Below are positions 1-8,640 of a stretch of 8,640 nt of DNA, in pieces. Origin of the DNA: Campylobacter sp. GTDB taxonomy: Bacteria; Campylobacterota; Campylobacteria; Campylobacterales; Campylobacteraceae. The notes under the pieces are model-generated. The model ran no database searches. It was not told the DNA's origin and saw nothing but the letters and a program-made list of their open reading frames with translations. The DNA lies in the NCBI GenBank assembly GCA_024680445.1, contig JAILCJ010000213.1:1-8640 (forward strand), in the 5' to 3' direction. A program made the position numbers and the translations under genes. Within the stretch, counting starts at the first letter, position 1; each line of letters starts with the position of its first letter.

Positions 1-138
1 CTAAAAGAACTCTTTCACTCTGGTAAATTAGACAAAAAACTAAATCCAACCATACCAGCCATTTATAGAGAGCATTTTCCGGAGGATTTAAGAGAAAAGA
101 TACTAAAATTTGGCAGAGACAGAGGCATAAAGGACTAA
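1..138 (+). CDS. 3' end of an unidentified protein (partial)
   Basis: Frame 1 is open from the window edge to a TAA at 136-138, giving the last 45 residues of a protein that begins outside the window. The tail is charged and probably helical (it includes IYREHFPEDLREKILKFG and ends RDRGIKD). It has no membrane segment or motif that I recognise. Codon use (AAA, TTA, ATA, AGA) matches the rest of the window. The gene converges on accC across a 97-bp gap with two hairpins, so it probably ends its own transcript here. I cannot assign a function from this fragment. Confidence 0.6.
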   Translation, partial: LKELFHSGKLDKKLNPTIPAIYREHFPEDLREKILKFGRDRGIKD

Positions 139-143
139 AAAAC

Positions 144-159
144 AAATCAAATTTGATTT
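144..159. repeat. 16-bp perfect palindrome just past the first gene
   Basis: The sequence AAATCAAATTTGATTT is a perfect palindrome lying 5 bp after the stop codon of the first gene, and it runs into a short T tract on the plus strand. It could form a weak AT-only hairpin that helps termination, or be a binding site for a dimeric protein. Chance is also possible in DNA this AT-rich. Confidence 0.4.
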
Positions 160-195
160 TTCAAAAATATATTAAAAATTTTGCAGTTTAGCTTA

Positions 196-225
196 AACTT
201 CGGCTAGAAAAATCTAGCCAAAGTT
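196..225. terminator. Bidirectional hairpin terminator between convergent genes
   Basis: An inverted repeat forms a stem of AACTT/AAGTT plus GGCTAG/CTAGCC, separated by one C-A mismatch (201 and 220), with a six-base AT loop at 208-213. It sits between the end of the unidentified plus-strand gene and the stop of accC at 236, where both transcripts should end. The tracts on either side are AT-rich but not clean U runs, so it is only a fair match to a classic rho-independent terminator. Confidence 0.55.
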
Positions 226-235
226 GATTTAAATT

Positions 236-1567
236 TTAATGTTTTGCTAAGTAGTTTGTGTCGTAATTATTGTTAATAAAATCTTTATTATTCATCATTT
301 GTATATGAAAATCACGAGTAGTTTTTATACCGCCAACGACGAGTTGATCGAGTGCTACACGCATTTTATTAATGGCTTTATTGCGATTCTCGTCCCAAAC
401 TACAAGTTTACCTATCATGCTATCATAATACGGCGGAACGCTATATCCTTGATAGATATGGCTTTCCATACGCACATTTCTACCCGCTGGTGCAACATAT
501 TTTGTTATTTCGCCCGGGCATGGAGTAAAGCTTTTTGGATCTTCTGCTGTTATACGACACTCAATAGCGTGACCTTTTAATTTTATGCTATCTTGGCTAG
601 GGAGGCTTTCGCCCTCGGCAACGCGTATCATCCACTCGATTATGTCAAGACCGCTTACCATTTCACTAACGCAGTGTTCAACTTGAAGTCTTGTATTCAT
701 TTCTATGAAATAAAAATCCAAATTTTTATCAACCAAAAATTCAAAAGTTCCAGCGCCCTCATAACCTATGGCTTTTGCCGCACGTATGGCTGTTTCGTGT
801 AGTTTTTTTCTAGTCTCATCATTTAAAAGTATAGCTGGGCTTTCTTCTATAAGTTTTTGGTGTCGTCTTTGCATAGAGCAGTCTCTCTCGCCAACATGAA
901 TCACATTGCCATGACTATCGCCTATGACTTGAACTTCGATATGGCGAGGGTTTAGGATATATTTTTCCATATACATAGTTCCGTCGCCAAAGGCAGTTAC
1001 AGCCTCGCTTTCAGCCGACCAAAAAGCCTTTTCTATGTCCGCTTCACGCTCGACCACACGCATGCCACGACCGCCACCACCGGCTGCTGCTTTTAAAATT
1101 ACCGGATAACCGATAGATTTTGCAAGTTTTTTTGCCGCTTTTATGTCTGAAATCGCTCCGTCTGATCCAGGGATAACTGGCACGCCCGCTCTTTGCATAA
1201 CTTGTTTTGCCTTGCTTTTATCACTCATTAAAGCCATGGCTTCAACGCTTGGACCTATAAATTTAAGATTGTGTTTAGCACAGATTTCGACGAAATTTTG
1301 ATTTTCGCTTAAAAAACCATATCCCGGAAAAATCGCATCTGCACCGCTAATATCAGCCGCTGAAATAATGGCAGGTATGTTTAGATAGCTATCGCTTGAT
1401 CTTGGGTTGCCTATACAAATCGCAGCGTCTGCATATCTAACATAAAGTGCGTCTCTGTCGGCAGTTGAATGAACTACTATGGCTTCTTTACCCATTTCTT
1501 GTATCGTTCGCAATGCCCGCAGAGCGATTTCGCCCCGGTTTGCGATGAGTATTTTTTTGATTTGCAT
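236..1567 (-). CDS. accC: Acetyl-CoA carboxylase, biotin carboxylase subunit
   Basis: This 443-residue protein is full length for biotin carboxylase, which uses ATP and bicarbonate to carboxylate the biotin on AccB, the first half-reaction making malonyl-CoA for fatty acid synthesis in the cytosol. Visible landmarks are the N-terminal KILIANRGEIA, the catalytic-domain FPGYGFLSEN, an ATP-grasp lysine (K159) followed by the glycine-rich loop GGGGRGM (163-169), the stretch GERDCSMQRRHQK, and EMNTRLQVEH with E289, N291 and R293, the equivalents of E. coli E288, N290 and R292. The ATG at 1565-1567 shares one base with the accB stop (TAATG) and has a GGAG ribosome site 8 bases upstream inside accB, so the two are probably coupled. 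Nothing appears missing. Confidence 0.97.
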   Translation of the reverse strand: MQIKKILIANRGEIALRALRTIQEMGKEAIVVHSTADRDALYVRYADAAICIGNPRSSDSYLNIPAIISAADISGADAIFPGYGFLSENQNFVEICAKHNLKFIGPSVEAMALMSDKSKAKQVMQRAGVPVIPGSDGAISDIKAAKKLAKSIGYPVILKAAAGGGGRGMRVVEREADIEKAFWSAESEAVTAFGDGTMYMEKYILNPRHIEVQVIGDSHGNVIHVGERDCSMQRRHQKLIEESPAILLNDETRKKLHETAIRAAKAIGYEGAGTFEFLVDKNLDFYFIEMNTRLQVEHCVSEMVSGLDIIEWMIRVAEGESLPSQDSIKLKGHAIECRITAEDPKSFTPCPGEITKYVAPAGRNVRMESHIYQGYSVPPYYDSMIGKLVVWDENRNKAINKMRVALDQLVVGGIKTTRDFHIQMMNNKDFINNNYDTNYLAKH

Positions 1568-2007
1568 TAGATTTTCTCCACGCCAAATAATGGCATACCA
1601 AATTCAACCGGTTGACCGTCAGCAACGAGAGATTCAACTATCTGACAATCATATTCTGCTTCGATTTCGTTCATGATTTTCATAGCTTCAACTATACCGA
1701 TAATATCGCCTTTTCTAACCTTTTGACCGATTTTTACAAATGGCGTAGCACCCGGACTTGGAGCTACATAAAATGTGCCTACCATAGGTGAATTTAAAGT
1801 ATTTATGCCAGAATTTGATTTTTCATTTACAACTTGGATATTTAAAGGTTGTGGAGTTACCGGTGTTGGGGTTGAGGTTGGGACTGGGGCACTTTCTTCT
1901 TGATATTTTTCTAACTCTAATTCAAATTCGCCCTCTTTTATACGAATACGATTTATATCCTTTTTCTCAAAAAGCTCAATTAGCTCTTTAATGTCTTCTT
2001 TTTTCAT
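1567..2007 (-). CDS. accB: Biotin carboxyl carrier protein of acetyl-CoA carboxylase
   Basis: This 146-residue protein carries the biotin that AccC carboxylates and that the carboxyltransferase (AccA/AccD, not in this window) then unloads onto acetyl-CoA. The N-terminal part (about 1-40) is a charged helix-rich segment, followed by a flexible Pro/Thr/Val linker (about 40-56, including VPTSTPTPVTPQP). The C-terminal biotinyl domain has SPMVGTFY, and EAMKIMNE with the biotin-accepting lysine at K110, about 36 residues from the end as is usual. The start has a strong AGGAG site at about the right distance (2012-2016). It is the first gene of the minus-strand pair and reads away from dcd, so its promoter must lie in 2008-2151. 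Confidence 0.96.
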   Translation of the reverse strand: MKKEDIKELIELFEKKDINRIRIKEGEFELELEKYQEESAPVPTSTPTPVTPQPLNIQVVNEKSNSGINTLNSPMVGTFYVAPSPGATPFVKIGQKVRKGDIIGIVEAMKIMNEIEAEYDCQIVESLVADGQPVEFGMPLFGVEKI

Positions 2008-2038
2008 AAATTCTCCTAAAAATTTAAAATAATCCGTT

Positions 2039-2044
2039 ATTTTA
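2039..2044 (-). promoter_or_regulatory. Possible -10 element for accB-accC
   Basis: On the minus strand TAAAAT follows a T-rich stretch (TTTTTCGA), which resembles the Campylobacter housekeeping promoter style of a T-rich run before the -10. It lies 32 bases before the accB start. No clear -35 is visible. A second similar copy (the nine bases ATTTTATCG on the plus strand at 2039-2047 recur at 2067-2075) means the exact element is uncertain. Confidence 0.35.
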
Positions 2045-2120
2045 TCGAAAAATTGTTAAATTTTAAATTTTATCGCTAGAGCAAATTTTTAAAATTTACC
2101 AGCAAAAAAGCAAAATGTGT

Positions 2121-2126
2121 TATAAT
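2121..2126 (+). promoter_or_regulatory. -10 element of the dcd-maf-pse-mqnA cluster
   Basis: A perfect TATAAT lies 25 bp before the dcd GTG, with a TG just upstream (TGTGT then TATAAT). No good -35 is present, which is normal for Campylobacter sigma-70 promoters. The cluster has no other gap longer than 49 bp before 7535, so this may drive all five genes. Confidence 0.6.
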
Positions 2127-2151
2127 TTTGCACCAAAATTAAAGGATAAAT

Positions 2152-2712
2152 GTGGGTCTAAAAAGCGATAAATGGATAAGACAAATGTCTAAAAATAACA
2201 AAATGATAGTGCCATTTTGTGAAGAACAGGTTGGTCGTGGCGTGGTTAGTTACGGAGTTAGTAGTTATGGATATGATATCCGTGTTGGCAACGAGTTTAA
2301 AATTTTTACAAATATCGGTGGCACGGTTGTTGATCCAAAAAACTTCGATCAAAAAAATGTCGTTGATTTTGTAGGCGATATCTGCATAGTGCCACCAAAT
2401 TCTTTTGCCTTGGCAAGAACGATAGAGTATTTTAATATGCCAGATGATGTTTTGGCTATTTGCCTTGGCAAAAGCACTTATGCAAGATGCGGAATCATAG
2501 TAAATGTTACACCTTTTGAACCAGGTTTTAAAGGACATATCACCATTGAAATTTCAAACACAACCCCCCTACCTGCTAAAATTTACGCAAACGAAGGCAT
2601 AGCTCAGGTTTTATTTTTACAAGGCGATGAAGCTTGCGAAGTAACTTATGCAGATAAAAATGGCAAATATCAAGCCCAAGAAGGCATAACCTTGCCTAGA
2701 ATTTTAAAATAA
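2152..2712 (+). CDS. dcd: dCTP deaminase
   Basis: This 186-residue protein deaminates dCTP to dUTP, feeding dTMP synthesis. It shows the family core: [15 protein letters not shown] near the N terminus, DPKNF, the conserved [25 protein letters not shown], and [14 protein letters not shown], where E133 is the likely catalytic glutamate (equivalent to E138 of the E. coli enzyme). The length equals that of the Campylobacter enzyme as I recall it. The start is GTG: no ATG is in frame before a stop at 2140-2142, and an AAGGA site ends 5-6 bases upstream. An ATG overlaps the GTG at 2150 but reads only three codons. It leads the plus-strand cluster, and its stop overlaps the start of a 15-codon reading frame leading to maf. 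Confidence 0.96.
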   Translation: MGLKSDKWIRQMSKNNKMIVPFCEEQVGRGVVSYGVSSYGYDIRVGNEFKIFTNIGGTVVDPKNFDQKNVVDFVGDICIVPPNSFALARTIEYFNMPDDVLAICLGKSTYARCGIIVNVTPFEPGFKGHITIEISNTTPLPAKIYANEGIAQVLFLQGDEACEVTYADKNGKYQAQEGITLPRILK

Positions 2713-2761
2713 TGGCACAAAATTTGCTGTTTTTAAACAAAATTTATTTAGGGAGATAAAA

Positions 2762-5745
<2,984 letters not shown>

Positions 5746-6861
5746 ATGAAATTTATCCCTTATAGTCGCCAACAAATCACAAATGACGATATTTTAGCAG
5801 TTAGCAACGCATTAAAACATGATATTTTAACCGGCGGAGAGGGCGTTGAAAAATTTGAAAAAGCCATAGCAAACTATATAGGCATAAAGCATGTTGTCGC
5901 TATGAATTCGGCAACTTCTGTGCTCCACTCGGCCTACCTCGCCCTTGGCTTAAAAAGTGGCGATGAGATCATAAGCACACCAATCACCTTTGCTGCAACT
6001 GCAAACGCAGCACTCATGTGCGGTGCAGATATCAAATTTTGCGATGTTAAGGCAGATGGCAACATAGATGAAAACAAGATCGAAGCCTTAATAAGTCCAA
6101 AAACAAAGGTCATAACGGCGGTAGATTACGGTGGCAACCCCGTAAATATAGATGAAATTTTAAAAATTGCAAAAAAACACAATTTAAAAGTCATCGACGA
6201 TGCTTCTCATGCCCTTGGCAGCAGCCAAAATGGGGTCAAAGTAGGTGCAAAAGCCGATATTAGCGTTTTTAGTTTTCATCCAGTAAAACCGCTTACAACC
6301 CTTGAAGGTGGCGGATTTGCAACAAATGATGAAAATTTAGCAAAAAAAGCTAAATTGTTTAGAAACCACGGCATAAGCAAAACTCATCATTGGGATAGCG
6401 ATATGAGCGTGCTTGGCTATAATTATCGTCTAAGCGATGTCGCATGCGCCTTAGGATTAAATCAGTTAAAAAGACTTGATGCCATGATAGCCAAACGCAA
6501 CGAAATTGCAGCATTTTATGATGAAAATTTTGATCACAACCCTTGGCTTGATATAGTTAAAATTCCACGTAACGCCCTAAGTTCAAGACACCTTTATCCC
6601 TTGCTTTTAAAACAAAATTTTTGGGCGAAAAAAGAGGAAATTTTTGATGAGTTTTTAGCTAATGGCATAGGCGTACAAGTGCATTATAAACCAACTTATA
6701 AATTTAGTTTTTACCGCCAAAAATACGGCGAACTTTATTGCCCTAATGCCGAAAACTTCTATCAGAGCGAATTAAGCATACCTTGCCATCAAGAAATGAG
6801 CCTTGATGATGCAAAAATGATAGTGCAAAAAACAAATGAAATTTTAGAAAAACATAAATGA
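5746..6861 (+). CDS. pseC: UDP-4-amino-4,6-dideoxy-N-acetyl-beta-L-altrosamine transaminase
   Basis: PseC uses PLP and glutamate to aminate the 4-keto sugar made by PseB, the second step of pseudaminic acid synthesis. It is a DegT/DnrJ/EryC1/StrS family aminotransferase of 371 residues. Visible features are the N-terminal LTGGEGVEKFE, MNSATSVLHSAYLALG, the cofactor region VIDDASHALGS (D151, D152), and SFHPVKPLTTLEGGG, in which K181 is the likely PLP lysine. NYRLSDVACALG and the later VQVHYKPTYK are also typical. The start follows the pseB stop directly, with GGAG 5 bases before the ATG. Its stop overlaps the next gene by four bases (ATGA). Cytosolic, acting in sequence with PseB. Confidence 0.96.
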   Translation: MKFIPYSRQQITNDDILAVSNALKHDILTGGEGVEKFEKAIANYIGIKHVVAMNSATSVLHSAYLALGLKSGDEIISTPITFAATANAALMCGADIKFCDVKADGNIDENKIEALISPKTKVITAVDYGGNPVNIDEILKIAKKHNLKVIDDASHALGSSQNGVKVGAKADISVFSFHPVKPLTTLEGGGFATNDENLAKKAKLFRNHGISKTHHWDSDMSVLGYNYRLSDVACALGLNQLKRLDAMIAKRNEIAAFYDENFDHNPWLDIVKIPRNALSSRHLYPLLLKQNFWAKKEEIFDEFLANGIGVQVHYKPTYKFSFYRQKYGELYCPNAENFYQSELSIPCHQEMSLDDAKMIVQKTNEILEKHK

Positions 6862-7535
6862 AATTTGGCAAAATTGATTATTTAAACCTTCTACCTTTTC
6901 ATGTTTTTTTAAAGTCTTATCGTATGCCAAACGCCGCTAAAATGGCTATCGAACACAAAAAAGGCGTGCCAAGCAAACTAAACAAAGAACTTTATGCCAT
7001 GAGAATCGATGCTGCTGTGATTTCAAGCATACAAAGTCGTCATAAAAAATACAAAAAACTAAATTTTGGCATAGTCGCCAAAGGTGATGTAAAAAGCGTT
7101 TTGGTGCGTAAAAACACTCCAACAAAACTAGATCCCGCAAGCGCTAGTTCAAATATGCTAAGAAAAATTTTAGGGCTAAATGGCGAAGTGGTAATAGGCG
7201 ATCGTGCCCTTAAAGCTTATCTAAAAGACGGAGACGATAGTTTTTACGACCTTGGCAGAATTTGGCAACAAAAATATAACTTGCCCTTTGTTTTTGGACG
7301 ATTTTGCTATACAAATAATGGCTCGTTTTACAAAACTCTTGTTGATGATTTTTTAAAAACCAAAGTCAAAATTCCACAATATATCTTGCAAGATTACGCA
7401 AAAAGCAGGGGTATAAAGCCAAGCGATATCAAATGGTATTTAAATTTTATCAGCTATAAAATGGGTAAAAAAGAGCAAAAATCAGTTAGAATGTTTATAA
7501 CAAAAGCAAGAAAACTAAATTTTAAAGCCGAATAA
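6858..7535 (+). CDS. mqnA: Chorismate dehydratase of the futalosine menaquinone pathway (MqnA family)
   Basis: This 225-residue protein starts GKIDYLNLLPFH, the signature of MqnA, which removes water from chorismate to give 3-[(1-carboxyvinyl)oxy]benzoate, the first committed step of the futalosine route to menaquinone. Further matches are KKGVPSKLNKEL, DAAVISSIQS, SVLVRKNTP, GDRALKAY, and YDLGRIWQQKYNLPFVFGRF, in family order. It is shorter than many MqnA proteins (about 270-290 residues) but ends naturally with a lysine-rich tail; I recall the Campylobacter members as being short too. The ATG overlaps the pseC stop (ATGA) and has no good ribosome site, so translation probably depends on ribosomes finishing pseC. 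No other menaquinone gene is in the window. Confidence 0.88.
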   Translation: MKFGKIDYLNLLPFHVFLKSYRMPNAAKMAIEHKKGVPSKLNKELYAMRIDAAVISSIQSRHKKYKKLNFGIVAKGDVKSVLVRKNTPTKLDPASASSNMLRKILGLNGEVVIGDRALKAYLKDGDDSFYDLGRIWQQKYNLPFVFGRFCYTNNGSFYKTLVDDFLKTKVKIPQYILQDYAKSRGIKPSDIKWYLNFISYKMGKKEQKSVRMFITKARKLNFKAE

Positions 7536-7536
7536 A

Positions 7537-7571
7537 GCTCTTAAAATTTCATCAAAGAGTACAAAATTTTT
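7537..7571 (+). terminator. Weak terminator after mqnA
   Basis: CTCTT (7538-7542) and AAGAG (7555-7559) can pair, with a G-T pair outside, around a 12-base AT-rich loop. A T5 run follows at 7567-7571. The stem is short, so this is a tentative end for the dcd-to-mqnA transcript, which otherwise would read into the antisense strand of the selenocysteine tRNA. Confidence 0.35.
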
Positions 7572-7600
7572 ATAATTTCAACATTTAGCTATTTAAAAAA

Positions 7601-7698
7601 TGGCGAGAGGATGAGAGAATCGAACTCCCCGCAAGGCGGTCAACCGCCCCGCCATCGGATTTGAAGTCCGTGAGCACCACCAGATTACTTTATCCTCC
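7601..7698 (-). tRNA. selC: Selenocysteine tRNA (anticodon UCA)
   Basis: The minus strand reads as a 98-nt tRNA with the loop CTTCAAA, anticodon TCA at 7672-7674 on a CGGA/TCCG stem. It decodes UGA as selenocysteine with SelB. A long variable arm (GGCGG with loop TTGA and CCGCC, 7635-7648) and a five-pair T stem with TTCGATT loop (7613-7629) are clear. The 3' acceptor strand is eight bases plus G73 and an encoded CCA (7601-7603), the 8+5 form of bacterial tRNA-Sec. A T6 run follows directly and may end transcription. The acceptor pairs well only through GAGGAT/ATCCTC; outside that come a G-U pair and an apparent C-C mismatch, so the 5' end could be 7698 or 7699. The selA, selB and selenoprotein genes are not in this window. 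Confidence 0.93.
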
Positions 7699-7709
7699 GC
7701 AAATGTGGC

Positions 7710-7739
7710 ATTTTACCATATTTACTTACAAAAAGCCAA
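7710..7739 (-). promoter_or_regulatory. Promoter of the selenocysteine tRNA
   Basis: On the minus strand TTGGCT (7734-7739) and TAAAAT (7710-7715) are separated by 18 bases, with a T5G run inside the spacer. The -10 ends 11-12 bases before the tRNA 5' end, a suitable distance for a stable RNA gene whose transcript starts at or near the mature end. Confidence 0.55.
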
Positions 7740-7752
7740 CGATTCACAATAT

Positions 7753-7779
7753 TGGCAAAAAAATTTAACACATTTGCCA
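7753..7779. repeat. Seven-base inverted repeat in the noncoding gap
   Basis: TGGCAAA (7753-7759) and TTTGCCA (7773-7779) are exact inverted copies with a 13-base AT-rich loop. The left arm also complements GCCAA at 7735-7739, inside the -35 region of the tRNA promoter, so two hairpins would compete. The gap 7699-7973 holds no gene I can support: it is very AT-rich, and apart from this repeat and the two promoters I see nothing in it. Confidence 0.4.
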
Positions 7780-7915
7780 CTAAATAATTTTATACAAAAA
7801 AATCTAACACATCAAATTTAAATGCAAAATTCAAATTTATAACTAATATTTTTAAAAAGCCTTCAAAAAATTCAAGTGATTTTAAAATAAAAAGGCAAAT
7901 TTTATATATTTTTTG

Positions 7916-7921
7916 TAAAAT
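7916..7921 (+). promoter_or_regulatory. Possible -10 element for the BON lipoprotein gene
   Basis: TAAAAT follows a T6G run (7909-7915), the pattern of Campylobacter housekeeping promoters in which a T-rich stretch replaces the -35. It lies 52 bp before the proposed ATA start, leaving a leader of about 45 bases. Confidence 0.4.
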
Positions 7922-7962
7922 CTCAAAATAATTTAAAAAATTAGGCGACTTAAAAGCCAAAC

Positions 7963-7968
7963 AAGGGA
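7963..7968 (+). promoter_or_regulatory. Ribosome binding site that points to an ATA start
   Basis: AAGGGA is the only good Shine-Dalgarno match upstream of the BON reading frame. It lies 5 bases before an in-frame ATA at 7974-7976. The reading frame runs without a stop from 7932 and holds no ATG or GTG, and no TTG before 8100, so this site marks where translation most likely begins. Confidence 0.5.
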
Positions 7969-7973
7969 ATACC

Positions 7974-8549
7974 ATAGCACGGTTAACAATTTATCTTTTT
8001 TCTTTTCTTTTTACTGGCTGTTTTGGTTTATTATTTACACAAGCAACAACTGCTGTAAATGTTTATGATATTTATTCTATATCCCGTGATGAACGCGATT
8101 TGGCATCTATAACAAAAGATAAATTTATTCAAAGTAAAATCCAAAGTAAAATTTTATTTACAAAAGAACTAAGTTCTATGGATTTGGAAGTTGAAGTATT
8201 TTTTGGCGAAGTATATATCATAGGACTTGTTGCAAAAGAAGAACTAATGCAAAAAGTAGTTGATATCGCAAAAAATACAGACGGAGTTACAAAAATCAAC
8301 ACCTATCTAAGAGTAAAACAAGAAAAATATCCTTGTTCTAGCATCGAAGTTCTTGCGCAGTTAAAAAAAGAATTACTCAATGATAAGGCAACGCATGTTA
8401 CAAATATTCGTGTTGCTGTGGCTGGTTGTGATGTCGTGTTTACAGGCGTAGTCGATAGCATAGAACAAGAAAAACACGCCATTTGGTTTGCTAAGCATAT
8501 AGAAAATGTAGGCGATGTGTATTCGTATCTAAAAGTCGTCAAAAAATAA
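7974..8549 (+). CDS. Two-BON-domain lipoprotein, probable non-standard ATA start
   Basis: The frame encodes a short signal sequence (about IARLTIYLFSFLF), then TGC with the lipidated cysteine at residue 16 counting from ATA 7974, so I infer a lipoprotein held in the envelope, facing the periplasm. Two BON domains follow: about 50-115 (with DLEVEVFFGEVYIIGLV and GVTKINTYLRV) and about 121-190 (with RVAVAGCDVVFTGVV and VGDVYSYLKVV). The family resembles OsmY and DolP, envelope-stress and outer-membrane-integrity proteins, but the precise role here is unknown. Two cysteines in the second domain (C121, C152) could form a disulfide. The first standard start is TTG 8100, which lacks a ribosome site and would delete the signal and lipobox. 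The upstream ribosome site favours ATA 7974. The lipobox is imperfect (F at -3). A sequencing error or disabled start is the alternative. Confidence 0.75.
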   Translation: MARLTIYLFSFLFTGCFGLLFTQATTAVNVYDIYSISRDERDLASITKDKFIQSKIQSKILFTKELSSMDLEVEVFFGEVYIIGLVAKEELMQKVVDIAKNTDGVTKINTYLRVKQEKYPCSSIEVLAQLKKELLNDKATHVTNIRVAVAGCDVVFTGVVDSIEQEKHAIWFAKHIENVGDVYSYLKVVKK

Positions 8550-8570
8550 TTGTTTTAGTGTGAAATGTAA

Positions 8571-8598
8571 AAAATAGATTAATTTTAAAATAGATTAA
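8571..8598. repeat. Two copies of a 12-bp direct repeat after the BON gene
   Basis: AAAATAGATTAA occurs at 8571-8582 and again at 8587-8598, a spacing of 16 bp. The rest of 8550-8640 is AT-rich noncoding DNA ending in AAAGGG, which could be the ribosome site of a gene starting just past the window. No strong terminator hairpin is visible after the BON gene. The repeat could be chance. Confidence 0.35.
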
Positions 8599-8640
8599 AA
8601 ATATAAATAAAAATTTTCTTAATTCATAAATTTTAAAGGG

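Noticed and set aside
299..802. Plus-strand reading frames of 93 and 69 codons opposite accC
   Set aside because: They lie wholly inside accC on the other strand, have biased composition and no ribosome sites; accC itself is unmistakable.
2158..2538. A 126-codon minus-strand frame inside dcd
   Set aside because: Antisense shadow of dcd, with low-quality composition rich in I, N and W.
7600..7973. Possible integration site for a mobile element at the selenocysteine tRNA
   Set aside because: selC is a known integration site in other bacteria, but I find no second copy of the tRNA 3' end, no integrase and no change in composition here.
7790..7975. A 61-codon minus-strand frame in the noncoding gap
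   Set aside because: It is made almost wholly of F, L, I, K and N from AT-rich DNA, shows no convincing ribosome site, and overlaps the start region of the BON gene.
8100..8549. Starting the BON protein at TTG 8100
   Set aside because: No ribosome site precedes it, and the frame upstream encodes a signal sequence with a lipobox cysteine that this start would discard.
8620..8640. AAAGGG at the window edge as a ribosome site for a next gene
   Set aside because: Plausible, but no start codon or coding sequence is visible within the window.

Overview
The window looks like chromosome of a Campylobacter-type epsilonproteobacterium. It is AT-rich with A/T homopolymers, uses TAATG and ATGA gene junctions, and carries dCTP deaminase, PseB and PseC proteins that I recognise from memory as close to their C. 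jejuni counterparts. The flagellin-type Maf protein, an early futalosine-pathway menaquinone gene and a selenocysteine tRNA fit the same group. It is not an exact C. jejuni gene order, because a maf gene lies between dcd and pseB. I cannot name the species.

Layout. Positions 1-138 hold the 3' end of an unrecognised plus-strand gene. A convergent gap with two hairpins follows, then the minus-strand pair accB-accC (1567-2007 and 236-1567; their stop and start share one base). A 144-bp divergent promoter region separates accB from a tightly packed plus-strand cluster: dcd, maf, pseB, pseC and mqnA (2152-7535). Past a weak terminator is a minus-strand selenocysteine tRNA (7601-7698) with a plausible promoter. 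About 275 bp of AT-rich noncoding DNA follows, then a plus-strand gene for a two-BON-domain lipoprotein (about 7974-8549). The last 90 bp are noncoding, with a short direct repeat.

How the genes work together. AccB (biotin carrier) and AccC (biotin carboxylase) form half of acetyl-CoA carboxylase. PseB and PseC catalyse the first two steps from UDP-GlcNAc towards pseudaminic acid, and Maf-family proteins are needed to put such nonulosonic acids on flagellin. The cluster therefore carries the start of sugar synthesis and a probable transferase; the later steps (PseH, G, I, F) must lie elsewhere. Dcd (dUTP supply) and MqnA (menaquinone precursor) bracket this module although they serve unrelated pathways. 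The very short junctions suggest one transcript.

I saw no mobile element, CRISPR array or obvious new system. The points most worth checking are the lipoprotein gene, which lacks a standard start codon and seems to begin at ATA, and the selenocysteine tRNA, whose acceptor end does not pair fully.
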